Counted from the stretch's first letter, positions 35,877 through 45,343 are shown. The stretch is 64,000 nucleotides of DNA from an uncultured Bacteroidales bacterium (GCA_900316795.1 ONEF01000016.1:1-64000); one strand, 5' to 3'. Translations and numbers: made by a program. The notes: generated from the sequence alone by a model not told the origin.

Positions 35877-36746
35877 CTAAATGTTATACTTGTCGCCCGG
35901 ATAGAGAACCGTGAGCTTGAAGCTGTGGGCGTTGCTGCCGTCTTCGCCTTTCTTGTAAGGCTCGAACATCATGGCACATCCGGTACCTACTATCTCGATA
36001 GTGTTGTCCGGATTCACAACTACCGCGCACTCTTCATCTATTCCTATTCCGCGATAGCCCGGATTGTCAAGCAACACGTTGATGAGCCTTACCTGACGGC
36101 GGCGGGCTATGAAATGCTGGTCGATGATGATATTGTCCAGGAAACCGAAGCCCTCTTTGGTCTCGACATAGTTGCTCTTGATTTCGTTGAAATAAGGAGA
36201 CTCGTCGTCAGGACCAGGGTTCACCTGTCTTCCGGTAAGCATTATGCGGCTCTGGATGGCAGCTCCGGCACTTGTTCCGCCGATAACTCCGCCATCTTTG
36301 TAAATCTGGAGCATCTTGTCAAAGAACTTGGTCCCGTTGAGGTAATCCTTCAGACGGCTCTGGTCTCCTCCGGAAAGGAAGATGGCAGTGACGCCGTCCA
36401 GCTTGGCCAGGCTCTCAGGACTGTCTATAGAGTCTTTAGGACACTTGATAAAGTCAGCGTTCTTGCATCCCAAAGCCCTGAATTCAGCGGCCTGCCTTTC
36501 TCCGGTATCTTCCACCTGGCTGGCAAAAGGTATTACAAGAAGCTTGCAGTTCTCCGGTCCGCCTCCCTTTTCGATGATCTTGTTCAGGATAGGAGCTATC
36601 CTGTCTCCGCCTCCCTCTATCACCAGAGTTCCTTTGGCGGTTATGTTTTCAGGCAGGAAATCCAGAGTCTCCCCTTCCTGGTTGCATTTGCATGAAGCAG
36701 CCAAAACAGCGGCGACAGCCACTGCGGCCAAAAGTATCTTTTTCAT
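35877..36746 (-). CDS. Cyanophycinase-like S51 peptidase, lipoprotein
   Basis: 289 residues. The signal sequence ends at a lipobox-like AASC (Cys19). The S51 elements are complete: FLSGGDQSRL (Gln129), the nucleophile elbow GGTSAGAA (Ser159), and DQHFIARRRQVRL (His211 with Arg215, Arg217, Arg220), followed by GIGIDEECAVV. In the cyanobacterial enzyme CphB the corresponding Ser, Gln and three spaced Arg form the site for beta-linked Asp-Arg; the same spacing here favours cyanophycinase over the PepE (aspartyl dipeptidase) branch. As a lipoprotein it would act outside the cytoplasm. Eight bases separate it from the M20 peptidase gene. Confidence 0.85.
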   Translation of the reverse strand: MKKILLAAVAVAAVLAASCKCNQEGETLDFLPENITAKGTLVIEGGGDRIAPILNKIIEKGGGPENCKLLVIPFASQVEDTGERQAAEFRALGCKNADFIKCPKDSIDSPESLAKLDGVTAIFLSGGDQSRLKDYLNGTKFFDKMLQIYKDGGVIGGTSAGAAIQSRIMLTGRQVNPGPDDESPYFNEIKSNYVETKEGFGFLDNIIIDQHFIARRRQVRLINVLLDNPGYRGIGIDEECAVVVNPDNTIEIVGTGCAMMFEPYKKGEDGSNAHSFKLTVLYPGDKYNI

Positions 36747-36754
36747 AAATTATT

Positions 36755-37852
36755 CTATTCCAAAGTTGTGGTCATCAGACCGTAGGCTATTTCGGCAGCC
36801 CTTGTGAAATCTTCATATAGAATGAACTCGTCATTCCCGTGAGGATTCTGGGCGCCGACGCCAAGGTTAATTGTCTTGATTCCTTTTCTGTTCATCGCGT
36901 TGGCGTCGCTTCCGCCCATGGATTTCATAGGAACAGGAGCCAGGCCCATAGATTTGACAACCTTCTCGAAGTGCCTGTACGGCAGATCTTCAGGATGTAT
37001 ATGGTAAGGCGTGAAATCCCAGGAGCTGCTGTACTCCAGAGTGGCGCCGTGTTTCTGGCACACTTGCCGGAAGTCCTCGACAACCTTTTTGAACCGCCTC
37101 TCCCCTTCCTCCTGGTTTCCGCTGCGTATCTCTCCTGAAACTTTGACCTCATCGCAGACAACATTGGTGGCGGTGCCGCCGGTTATCTTCCCGATGTTGC
37201 CGGTGTCTTTGTCGCCGAGTTTCCCGTAAGGGAACTTGGTTATGGCTTCGCAGGCAACCTGAATAGCGCTGATGCCTTTTTCAGGGGCGATCCCGGCATG
37301 GGAAGAGCGTCCGCGGAAAGTGAAATCAAACTCCAGAAGCCCGCAGGTTTCACTTACCAGGGCAGGAGGGCTCATATACGAGTCAAATATGAAGCCGTAG
37401 CGGATTCCTTCGTCCGGCTTGTAATAGGTGGAACCGGCAAGGGTGGTTTCCTCGCACACCGTAAAAACCAGTGTGCAAGGAACCAGCTTGCCGTCTTCCG
37501 ACGCTTTTTCCAAGGCGTAGAGGATAGAAGAGAGACCTCCTCTGTCGTCAACTCCGAGCGGAGTGGTGCCGTCTGATGTGATCCTGTCTTCCAGGAACCT
37601 GCGCACCAATCCTTTAGTGGAACGCGGAGTATCCATGTGGGAGGCGAGGAAATGGTCTCCTCCACCCTTGATCCTCACGATAACATTTCCGCTGTTACCC
37701 CCGGAAAGGGATGCAGCCCCGTCCATCTCGAATTCGTGCCCAAGCCTCTGCACGAACTCCTTGATGTAGGCCGCCACCGGAGCCTCGTACCCTGAAGTGG
37801 CGTCTATCGAAGTAAGGTCTTCGAAAATCTGTTTCAGTCTTTCATCTATCAT
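36755..37852 (-). CDS. M20-family zinc peptidase (PepT-like)
   Basis: 365 residues, no signal peptide, so cytoplasmic. The metal ligands of M20 enzymes are all visible: SHMDTP (His72, Asp74), GVDDRGG (Asp102/103), VCEETT (Glu134, Glu135), IFDSY (Asp157) and the late His in NPHGNDEF. The dimerisation domain has FRGRSSHAGIAPEKG. Closest in pattern to tripeptide aminopeptidase (PepT) and related dipeptidases. Its place next to a cyanophycinase is notable because M20-type enzymes that split cyanophycin dipeptides have been described. The substrate here is inferred to be a short peptide delivered by the operon. Confidence 0.88.
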   Translation of the reverse strand: MIDERLKQIFEDLTSIDATSGYEAPVAAYIKEFVQRLGHEFEMDGAASLSGGNSGNVIVRIKGGGDHFLASHMDTPRSTKGLVRRFLEDRITSDGTTPLGVDDRGGLSSILYALEKASEDGKLVPCTLVFTVCEETTLAGSTYYKPDEGIRYGFIFDSYMSPPALVSETCGLLEFDFTFRGRSSHAGIAPEKGISAIQVACEAITKFPYGKLGDKDTGNIGKITGGTATNVVCDEVKVSGEIRSGNQEEGERRFKKVVEDFRQVCQKHGATLEYSSSWDFTPYHIHPEDLPYRHFEKVVKSMGLAPVPMKSMGGSDANAMNRKGIKTINLGVGAQNPHGNDEFILYEDFTRAAEIAYGLMTTTLE

Positions 37853-37866
37853 CTTTTCCTCTGTTT

Positions 37867-38892
37867 TTATATTCCGTAAACTGAAAGGTTCTTTACCCTG
37901 ATGTAGTACTGGTCAGTGCAGTTACCGTGAACAAGAGCAACATAGACTGTCTTGCCGCGGTAATCACTTATATCTACATTGACCGTAACCCAGTCGTTTA
38001 CTTCGGTAACCTGCCAGTCAAGAGCCACATCCGCATCACGGCAGTTGGCCTCGGTAATCGGTGAAGTTGATATTACCACCTTGTATCCCTCGTCGTACTT
38101 GGCACGTACTTCAAAGCTTACGGTTGCAGTCTTCATCTTGGAGCCGATTTCAATGGCAGGAGTTACAAGGTAGTTCTCCGGAGTCAGAGGGCCTATTCCG
38201 CCGCTCTTCCAGGAGTCTGAAGTAACCTCACCGTCATACCACTCCCAGCAGTAACCGTCACCGTCCTTGTCTATCAAGGTGAAGGTAGAAGGAATCTCTT
38301 CCAGGAACGACTCTTCAAAGTAAACTATCTTGTCAGGCATCAGCTGGTAATTGAGGATGGAGCCCGGCTTGTTTGCCTTGGTGTCTTGTGAATCCACCAG
38401 TACAATATAGAAGTTGTTTCCGGACTTTACCTTCATATCCACATTTATATAGCCGAAGTATTCGCCTGCAGGAATGGTCAGGGTACCGCTCATGGAAGAA
38501 GATGAGAAGGTACAGCCGTCTCCGCTGACAATTTCATATTCGGTTCCGTACTCTGCAGTTGAAGCAAGTACATCTACCTGTTCCATTGACTTTCCGGCAG
38601 GAACCTCTGAAACCAGACGGCTCTCGTCCTTAAGGAAATAAACCTCGGGAACAATCTTGAAAGCCACGGTAACAGGAGAATCGGAATGCTTTACAAGCTG
38701 AACGCAAACCTTGTCCAGGCCGATCTCACCGTTTTCTTTGGAATAGACTCCATTGTTGGCGGTCTGCCCGTTCTCGTATGCGCTGAACTCGAAATACTGC
38801 GGGCCCTTGTAGGTCCAGTCCTCCTTCTGGCAGGAGAAGAGAGCCAGGACAGCCGCAAAAAGTATTGCTGATTTCAAAAATATAGTTTTCAT
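37867..38892 (-). CDS. Surface lipoprotein with choice-of-anchor J-type domain
   Basis: 341 residues. MKTIFLKSAILFAAVLALFSC ends in a lipidated Cys. The N-terminal half (DUF4843- or Calx-beta-like strands: VCVQLVKHSDSPVTVAFKIVPE, TLTIPAGEYFGYINVDMKV) is followed by a jelly-roll domain (about 205-341: FTLIDKDGDGYCWEWYDG, PENYLVTPAIEIG, YIRVKNLSVYG) like the cleaved-adhesin / choice-of-anchor J domains. In SusCD loci the third surface lipoprotein usually binds the substrate, so it is probably the accessory binding protein of this locus. Nineteen bases after susD, fourteen before the peptidase gene. Confidence 0.82.
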   Translation of the reverse strand: MKTIFLKSAILFAAVLALFSCQKEDWTYKGPQYFEFSAYENGQTANNGVYSKENGEIGLDKVCVQLVKHSDSPVTVAFKIVPEVYFLKDESRLVSEVPAGKSMEQVDVLASTAEYGTEYEIVSGDGCTFSSSSMSGTLTIPAGEYFGYINVDMKVKSGNNFYIVLVDSQDTKANKPGSILNYQLMPDKIVYFEESFLEEIPSTFTLIDKDGDGYCWEWYDGEVTSDSWKSGGIGPLTPENYLVTPAIEIGSKMKTATVSFEVRAKYDEGYKVVISTSPITEANCRDADVALDWQVTEVNDWVTVNVDISDYRGKTVYVALVHGNCTDQYYIRVKNLSVYGI

Positions 38893-38911
38893 CTCGATAT
38901 GGTATTGTCTG

Positions 38912-40354
38912 TTAATAACCCGGATTCTGTACAAGTTTCTTGTTGACGTCGAGTTCAGTTGTACCGATGGCGGCAACTACCCTGTAGTCTGAATAAGGAA
39001 CTGTAGGAAGACCTTCCGGACGTAGGATATCCAGTCCGAGTCTCTTGCGGTCAAAGTACCTGTGGCCCTCGAAAGCGAGCTCGAGCCTTCTCTGCAAAAG
39101 CACCTCGTCAAGAAGACCGGAATCAGGAACATCAGTGTCGCCGATGCCTCTCTTTCCCCTGAACTCGTTGATATCATTTCTGGCTTTGGTCATATCGTTC
39201 TGGTGAGCGTAAGCCTCGGCTCTGTTGAGAATCATCTCGGAGATTCTGATCAGCGGAACATCGTCCAGACCGAACAGGTCAGCCTTCTTCCAGGAGTTGA
39301 ACTTGATTGTCCACCAGAGTTTGAGTCCTGAATACTTAACCTTTCTGAGGGCTCCGAAGCGGATGTCCTTCTCCTGGTCGAGAAGAGCCACAAACTCGTC
39401 GGTGACAGAAAGCACAGCATCGCCTGTTCCCTTTCCGTTGCCGTAACCCTCATCGTCTCTGGTTCCGTCGTCCTTGGTTCCGTAAGCGGAGTGCAAAGAT
39501 GAAGAAAGAAGATTCTCAGCCTCTGTATAATGGAGTTGCCAGATGCTTTCGCTTCCTGATGAGAATATGCTGGTGTACTGGCTGCCGGAATAGATCTTCA
39601 CAGAAGCGTTGTTGAGCACGTATGTAGATGCAGTTACGCAGTCGCTCCATCTGCCCATATAGAGATAAACCCTTGAGAGCAGAGCCTTTGCGGCAATCGC
39701 TGAGCCTCTGTTAGGGAAGTTGCCCTTGTCGTTGCCGTTCATGTATTCAAAGGCATCGTTGAGATCCTTGACTATCTGTGCCCATACCTCATCTACTGTA
39801 GCCCTGGCCACAGAAGCCTCTTCAGTGATGTTTCCTCCGTTGTTAAAGAAAGGTTCGGTAACAAGCGGAACGCAGAGGTCGAATCCGTCAACCAGATGGC
39901 CAGGCATACGGCCGTAGATGATGGCAAGGTAAAAGTAGTCATAGGCCCTGAGGAAAAGAGCCTCTCCCTTGAGAGCCTTTACGGAAGGAGTCTCTTCCAG
40001 TTTGCCAAGGTAGTAAAGAGCCTCGTTCAGGGAAACTATCTGACGGTAGGCATCGTCCCAAATATCTATGTTGTAGTACGGAGTGAACTGATACTGACGT
40101 GTATATCTGGTTGCACCCGGATTGAGTTTCACATTGTCACCCATTACGTCAGGAAGGGTGAGAAAGTCCCTGCCCGCGAAAGTAGGTTCCTGCATGCGGT
40201 CATATACGCCTATGATCAGGCTCCTTGCTCCGTCCTCGTTCTCCATGTCTTCCTGAGGAAGGGCGTGTTTGGTCTCCACGTCAAGAAGGGAGTCACAGGA
40301 ATACAGGCCCAAGGTCAGGAGCAGTATAACTGATATGTATTTTATTGTTTTCAT
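38912..40354 (-). CDS. susD: SusD/RagB-family outer membrane lipoprotein
   Basis: 480 residues. Lipobox before Cys20 (LLTLGLYSC). The SusD pattern is clear: ALPQEDMENEDGARSLIIGVYDRM, the helical TPR scaffold (ALKGEALFLRAYDYFYLAIIYGRMPG), and the C-terminal block QRRLELAFEGHRYFDRKRLGLD. It forms the lid over the SusC channel and captures the nutrient. Coupled to susC (12 bases). Confidence 0.95.
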   Translation of the reverse strand: MKTIKYISVILLLTLGLYSCDSLLDVETKHALPQEDMENEDGARSLIIGVYDRMQEPTFAGRDFLTLPDVMGDNVKLNPGATRYTRQYQFTPYYNIDIWDDAYRQIVSLNEALYYLGKLEETPSVKALKGEALFLRAYDYFYLAIIYGRMPGHLVDGFDLCVPLVTEPFFNNGGNITEEASVARATVDEVWAQIVKDLNDAFEYMNGNDKGNFPNRGSAIAAKALLSRVYLYMGRWSDCVTASTYVLNNASVKIYSGSQYTSIFSSGSESIWQLHYTEAENLLSSSLHSAYGTKDDGTRDDEGYGNGKGTGDAVLSVTDEFVALLDQEKDIRFGALRKVKYSGLKLWWTIKFNSWKKADLFGLDDVPLIRISEMILNRAEAYAHQNDMTKARNDINEFRGKRGIGDTDVPDSGLLDEVLLQRRLELAFEGHRYFDRKRLGLDILRPEGLPTVPYSDYRVVAAIGTTELDVNKKLVQNPGY

Positions 40355-40366
40355 TTCCTTGTGGTT

Positions 40367-43300
40367 TTAGAAATTCAGCTTCAGGCCAAAACTTATGCTC
40401 TTGGATTGAGGATAAAGGCCTCTGTCATTACCTACAGACTCAGGGTCGTAACCCTGGTAAGGAGTAGTTGTCCAGATATTATAAGCGTTCACGAACAGCT
40501 GGAGTCCCTCAATGCCGATTTTGCGGATCATGGCCTTAGGGAAGTCGTAGCTGAGGTTTATGTTCTTGAGCTTGATGAAATCTGTCTTTTCATAAATCAG
40601 GCTCATACCTGGATCCGTGTTGGAGTCGTATGCCCTCGGGCTGCCAGGATAGCTTCCGTTATAGAACGGTTTAGGTACCCAGGTTATGTCTCCCGGATTT
40701 TTCCAGTAACTCTCGTAAATCTCACGGAAGAGGTTGTTGTCCGCTGCCTGGCCGATGAGAACGGTCTTGTCGCTCCAGTACTTGACGGCACCGGCCTGGA
40801 ACTGGAGGAAGAATGAGAGCGTGAAGTTCTTCCAGGTAATGGTATTGAGCATACCTCCATACCATTTAGGATCTCTTCCACTTATCCAGTACCTGTCTGC
40901 CAAGTCTGGGTTATAGGTAATATAACCATCTTTGTCATAGTACATTGGACGTCCGTCAGAGGCATTTACTCCAGCCCATTTGTAGATATACTCAGCTGTT
41001 ACTGACTTTCCTACCTTCAGGCTTCCGATCTGCTCCAGACCGTCCTGAAGCTTGGTAATCGCGTTCCTTGTATAGGAAATGTTGAAATTGGTCTCCCACC
41101 TGAAGTTTTCGTGGTCGATGTTCTTTGTGTTGAGCTGGAAATCAAAACCTTCGTTCTTAACACCACCCATATTGGAAGATATTGAACCGAATCCTGTAGT
41201 TACAGGAATGCTCCTGGAATAGAGCAGGTTTTTGGTATCATCGCGATAAACGTCAAAATCAAAGCTGATTCTTCCCTTGAAGAAACCTGCCGTGATACCG
41301 ACGTTCTTGGAGTGCTTCTTTTCCCAGGAAAGTTTAGGGTTTCCGATTGAAGAAGCAACCAGACCGGTCATGCCGTCGTAGGCGTATCCTCCTGAATAGA
41401 GCCTTCTTGCACCGTAATTGCTTATGCTGGAATTACCTGTAACACCATAGCTGGCCCTGAGCTTGAGGTCGCTCAGCCACTCCACATTCTTCAGGAAGTC
41501 TTCCTCCTTTGCCCTCCAGGCGAAGGAGATTGAAGGGAACCATCCCCAGCGGTTGTCCTTTCCGAACCTTGAAGATCCGTCGTAACGGAGAGTTCCTGTA
41601 AATATGTACTTGTCCCTCAATGCATAGTTGACTCTGCCGAAGAAACCTGCCAGTTTGCTTTCCGAGAAGCTTTCTGTAGTTTCCTGAGGTGTCGGTGCGC
41701 TGTCAAGCATGTGCAGGCCCGGGGTAGCGGCTCCGATTGCGGAAGCTGTTATGCTATGGAATCTTGAATCTCTGTAAGAGAAACCGGCAGTGGCAGTCAG
41801 ACGGTCTCTTCCGAGTTCCGTGTTGTAGGTCAGAACCTGATCTGTCTGGAAGATGCTCTCGTCCGTGTCGTGGGCAGTAACCACTCCGCCCTGACGGTTT
41901 CCGAGTCTGGTGCGAGGGTCGCTGTACTGATGCTCGTTTATCCAGGTGTAGTTGACATTGTAGCTGCTCTTGAACTCAAGCCCTTCCATAAACTTGAAGG
42001 TAAGGTCATTTGATGTTATCAGGTTGTTGACCTTTGCATTGTACTCGTTGAGTTCCAGCATCTGAGGGATGTTGTACAGAGGGTATCCGTAAGGCAGGTC
42101 CATGATCCAGTTGCCGTCCTCGTCTCTTGGAGAAACTCCGGGGTTGAGGAACATTGCGCTTCTGGAAGGATTGGCTGCTGCAACAGTAGAAGCCTGGTCA
42201 TAGTTGTTACGGCTGAAGGTGTTCTTTGTGCTGAAGTTCAACCATTTGGTAAGATCGTGAGACAGGTTGACCCTGCCGGTTGCCCTCGTGTAGCCGGTAT
42301 GCCTGATTACACCGTCTGTCTTGTTGTAGTTTCCTGAGAAGTAGAAACGGGTCTTCTCGTTTCCTCCGGAGACTCCCAGCTCATAGTTGTGGGAAATGGC
42401 GGTACGGAAAATCTCCTTGTACCAGTCTGTGGTCTGGGCTGCTGAATAGCCGTCATCTCCCCATCCGAAGCTCTTGAACAGGTCTTTATGCTGCTCATAG
42501 TAATTGGTTCCGTAAACAGCATCGTAGTTCTTGTATTCCTCGAGAGCAAACTCTGCCCACTGCGGACCGGTCATCACCTTTACCTTGCGGGCGAGCTTCT
42601 GCGCACCGACTGAAGCGCTGAAACTTACGCGTGTCTTGCCTGCTGCACCTCTCTTGGTGGTGATGATAACTACACCGTTTGCAGCCTGTGCTCCGTAGAT
42701 GGAAGCGGAAGCACCGTCTTTGAGGATTGTGATGGATTCGATGTCGTTAGGATTGATACCGCCCATGACATTGGCGCTCTCGACAACGCTTGTAGATTGC
42801 CCGCCGTTTGTCATCTGGACACCGTCCACGATGTACAAAGGCTGGGTTCCTGCATTGATGGATCCCCTACCGCGGATGCTGATGGATACGGAACCGCCAG
42901 GAATACCGGATGAAGAAATGATCTGGACTCCGGAAACCCTTCCCTGGAGAGCTTTCTCAAAGGTAGGGTTGTTGGTCTCGGAAATCTGGTCGGAAGTCAC
43001 GTTCTGCACAGAACCGGCTATGTCCTTTTTCTTTACGGCACCGTAACCTACAACAACTATCTGCTCAAGCTTGTTGTACTCTTCTCTCATGGTGACATCA
43101 ATCACGGAGCGGCCGTTGACAGAAATCTCCTGCTCCTGCATCCCTATGAAAGTGAACACCAGGGTAGGATTGGCGGAAAAGTCTTCAACCTTGATCCTGT
43201 AATTTCCGTCAGCGTCAGTAGCTGCTCCAGCGCTGGAGGCTTCCTTGACCTTTACATAAACTCCGGGAAGCGGTTCACCGGAAACATCGGACACGACGCC

Positions 43301-43696
43301 TGTAACATAGCCCTGCTGCGCTGCAGCAGAAGTCCTTGAAGAAGGTCCGCTCTGGGAACTCTGCCCGGAGGCAGCCTTCCTGATATAGACATTCTTCCTG
43401 CTAATCTGGAATGTCAGTTGAGTACCCTCAAGACATCCAGAGAGAATCTGCTCGATGGTGCTGGACTTGAACTCCTTGTTGACTTTGGGAGCAGAAGCCA
43501 AATCAGCATCCTCGTAAACAAAGTAATAACCACATTGAGTGGAAACCTTCATCAATGCTTCTTTCAGAGAAAGGCTGTTGATTGAAACATCGTACAAACC
43601 CTTCTTGGTCTGGGCATATCCACCTGCTGTGGAAAGCAGGAAGACAAGACCAGCGGCCAGAAGCATAAAAAGGGATCTGAAATCTCTTTTTTTCAT
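40367..43696 (-). CDS. susC: SusC/RagA-family TonB-linked outer membrane transporter with STN domain
   Basis: 1109 residues. After the signal peptide (ending near GGYAQ) an STN domain is present (about 38-100: LSLKEALMKVSTQCGYYFVYEDADL, EQILSGCLEGTQLTFQISRKNVYIRK), which passes a signal to the FecR-type anti-sigma factor in the operon. Next is a carboxypeptidase-D-like regulatory domain (GYVTGVVSDVSGEPLPGVYVKVKEA), the plug with the SusC box QIVVVGYGAVKKKDIAGSVQNV and SISIRGRGSINAGTQPLYIVDGVQ, and a 22-strand barrel ending SISFGLKLNF. The presence of STN together with FecR and ECF sigma indicates that substrate binding itself turns the operon on. Confidence 0.96.
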   Translation of the reverse strand: MKKRDFRSLFMLLAAGLVFLLSTAGGYAQTKKGLYDVSINSLSLKEALMKVSTQCGYYFVYEDADLASAPKVNKEFKSSTIEQILSGCLEGTQLTFQISRKNVYIRKAASGQSSQSGPSSRTSAAAQQGYVTGVVSDVSGEPLPGVYVKVKEASSAGAATDADGNYRIKVEDFSANPTLVFTFIGMQEQEISVNGRSVIDVTMREEYNKLEQIVVVGYGAVKKKDIAGSVQNVTSDQISETNNPTFEKALQGRVSGVQIISSSGIPGGSVSISIRGRGSINAGTQPLYIVDGVQMTNGGQSTSVVESANVMGGINPNDIESITILKDGASASIYGAQAANGVVIITTKRGAAGKTRVSFSASVGAQKLARKVKVMTGPQWAEFALEEYKNYDAVYGTNYYEQHKDLFKSFGWGDDGYSAAQTTDWYKEIFRTAISHNYELGVSGGNEKTRFYFSGNYNKTDGVIRHTGYTRATGRVNLSHDLTKWLNFSTKNTFSRNNYDQASTVAAANPSRSAMFLNPGVSPRDEDGNWIMDLPYGYPLYNIPQMLELNEYNAKVNNLITSNDLTFKFMEGLEFKSSYNVNYTWINEHQYSDPRTRLGNRQGGVVTAHDTDESIFQTDQVLTYNTELGRDRLTATAGFSYRDSRFHSITASAIGAATPGLHMLDSAPTPQETTESFSESKLAGFFGRVNYALRDKYIFTGTLRYDGSSRFGKDNRWGWFPSISFAWRAKEEDFLKNVEWLSDLKLRASYGVTGNSSISNYGARRLYSGGYAYDGMTGLVASSIGNPKLSWEKKHSKNVGITAGFFKGRISFDFDVYRDDTKNLLYSRSIPVTTGFGSISSNMGGVKNEGFDFQLNTKNIDHENFRWETNFNISYTRNAITKLQDGLEQIGSLKVGKSVTAEYIYKWAGVNASDGRPMYYDKDGYITYNPDLADRYWISGRDPKWYGGMLNTITWKNFTLSFFLQFQAGAVKYWSDKTVLIGQAADNNLFREIYESYWKNPGDITWVPKPFYNGSYPGSPRAYDSNTDPGMSLIYEKTDFIKLKNINLSYDFPKAMIRKIGIEGLQLFVNAYNIWTTTPYQGYDPESVGNDRGLYPQSKSISFGLKLNF

Positions 43697-43707
43697 AGGT
43701 CGATTAT

Positions 43708-44667
43708 TTATTGGATTATAATGGTATTTGATTCAAAAGAAATGTGCCCCGGGAAGTATTCCTGGAAAGCCAAAATTATGCTGTCCGCACTTTCACTCAT
43801 CTTGAGCCTTCCGGACAGAATCTTGTCCTTGATAACGTTCTCGTCTATGATAAGGTTGAAGCCATAATAGCGGCAAACCTCCCTGAGAATATTTTCAACC
43901 GTTTCAGATTCAAAATAATACACGCCTCCTATCCAAGAAGAGTAGATGGAAGTGTTTGCTTTGACTATATTGTTGCTCCGCGATGTTTTGTCAAAGACCG
44001 AAAGATCTCCGCCAACCATTTTCTCCTCTCTCTGCACTCCGCTGCTATCTGCATAAATTATGAAAACCTCACCATCTATAAGGGCGGTAAGGGCTGTGCT
44101 TTCATCGCGATAAGATTTAAGGTCGAACTTTGTACCGGTAACCTTGATCTTGAAACCGTCAGCCTGTACCACAAAAGGCTCTTCCGAATGAGAGACTTCG
44201 AAATAGCCTTCGCCCGTAAAGGATATGTCCCTGGATTCAGTCTTGAATTTTTCAGGATATGTAATCGTTGAAGCTGCCTTCATCCACACCTTGCTCCCGT
44301 CCGGAAGAACCAGACTTGCTATATCCTTGTTGGGAGAACTGAAGGTTAACATCTTAGGCTTCATGGCATAAGGAATCACAAAAAGCAGGATGACGGCTGC
44401 CGCAGCCACTGCCAGGCCGCCCCACAACCAATAACGCAACCTGCTTTTTTTCTCTGCCATCCTGGTGGTTTCCAAGGCCACAACCTGTGCAAAATCCCTG
44501 TATCGCTTTGCCAGATAACTGGAATCAGACATCCTCAAGAAAAGATTGTCATTACTCGGAGACTGTTTTCTCCATTCGTCTATTTCCCTGGCCTCAGAAG
44601 AATCCAGGTCATTCATCAGGTGCTTGACAAGGAGTTGTTTTATCCTTTCTTCATTGATCTTGTCCAT
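43708..44667 (-). CDS. FecR-type anti-sigma factor
   Basis: 319 residues from the ATG at 44667 (a TTG upstream is less likely). The cytoplasmic anti-sigma part (EERIKQLLVKHLMNDLDSSEAREIDEW) is followed by a membrane helix (about 85-106) and a periplasmic FecR domain (LVLPDGSKVWMKAASTITYPEKF, FTGEGYFEVSHSEEPFVVQADGFKIKVTGTKFDLKSY) and a C-terminal STN-like segment (ENILREVCRYYGFNLIIDE). It relays the state of the SusC STN domain to the sigma factor. Confidence 0.93.
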   Translation of the reverse strand: MDKINEERIKQLLVKHLMNDLDSSEAREIDEWRKQSPSNDNLFLRMSDSSYLAKRYRDFAQVVALETTRMAEKKSRLRYWLWGGLAVAAAAVILLFVIPYAMKPKMLTFSSPNKDIASLVLPDGSKVWMKAASTITYPEKFKTESRDISFTGEGYFEVSHSEEPFVVQADGFKIKVTGTKFDLKSYRDESTALTALIDGEVFIIYADSSGVQREEKMVGGDLSVFDKTSRSNNIVKANTSIYSSWIGGVYYFESETVENILREVCRYYGFNLIIDENVIKDKILSGRLKMSESADSIILAFQEYFPGHISFESNTIIIQ

Positions 44668-44748
44668 AACAAACAAAGCATGGCATTAACGCCTTGCTGT
44701 TAATAAGACAAGCAGAGGATGAAAAAGGATGGAAAAGAAAGAAAAAAA

Positions 44749-45297
44749 TTATAGCCCGAACAAAAGAGCCGCTATGCTGAACAAATCCTTCAAAGACTCC
44801 CTCAAAAGTTCCTTTGCCCTTGCCTTCTGGCTTTTTACGGTATTTACTGATATGCCCAGACGCTCCGCTATCTCCTGATTTGAAAAGTTTTCCAGGTAAC
44901 TCATCCTGAAAACCTGGCGGCAGCCCTCCGGAAGTTTTTCCACTTTGGAGAAAATTTCCCAAAAGACTTCAGCCTCTATGCGGCTGGTAAGAAACCCATC
45001 CTCATCATCCGGCCTCTCCTCATTCAGGATATAGGAAGAATACTTTCCATGGGTCTTCTTTTGGGCAAGATAGTTCAGGCACGAGTTTCTGACAGCGGAG
45101 ATCACATAAGAATCAAAGGAAGACAGGTTCTCCGGCATCAGGTTGCTGGACAGCAGCTTTTCAAACACGGACTGGACGATGTCTTCAGCCTCCTGGAAGG
45201 AGTTGACATATCTCATTGCATAGAAACACAAGAACGCCCTTCGGCCTTCATAAAGTCCGGATATGGAATCTTTGATATCGTCCCTGGTTTTCGGCAT
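44749..45297 (-). CDS. ECF sigma factor of the SusCD operon
   Basis: 182 residues. Region 2 (FCFYAMRYVNSFQEAEDIVQSVFEKLL) and region 4 (LPEGCRQVFRMSYLENFSNQEIAERLGISVNTVKSQKARAKELLRESL) are complete. It is the first gene of an eight-gene minus-strand unit and should recognise the promoter of this unit. A TATATTTG element ends only four bases before the ATG at 45297, so its own mRNA may be leaderless. Confidence 0.93.
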   Translation of the reverse strand: MPKTRDDIKDSISGLYEGRRAFLCFYAMRYVNSFQEAEDIVQSVFEKLLSSNLMPENLSSFDSYVISAVRNSCLNYLAQKKTHGKYSSYILNEERPDDEDGFLTSRIEAEVFWEIFSKVEKLPEGCRQVFRMSYLENFSNQEIAERLGISVNTVKSQKARAKELLRESLKDLFSIAALLFGL

Positions 45298-45301
45298 AAG
45301 G

Positions 45302-45309
45302 CAAATATA
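45302..45309 (-). promoter_or_regulatory. -7 element four bases before the sigma factor start codon
   Basis: The minus strand reads TATATTTG (perfect TAnnTTTG), followed by CCTT and the ATG at 45297. Confidence 0.55.
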
Positions 45310-45343
45310 ACATTAAAATCACTGCTTCCGGGCATAAATAACC

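Noticed and set aside
35475..36695. 406-codon open frame on the + strand opposite the cyanophycinase-like and YfcC genes
   Set aside because: No family resemblance, and the minus strand encodes two clear proteins over the same bases; long antisense frames follow from the codon use here.
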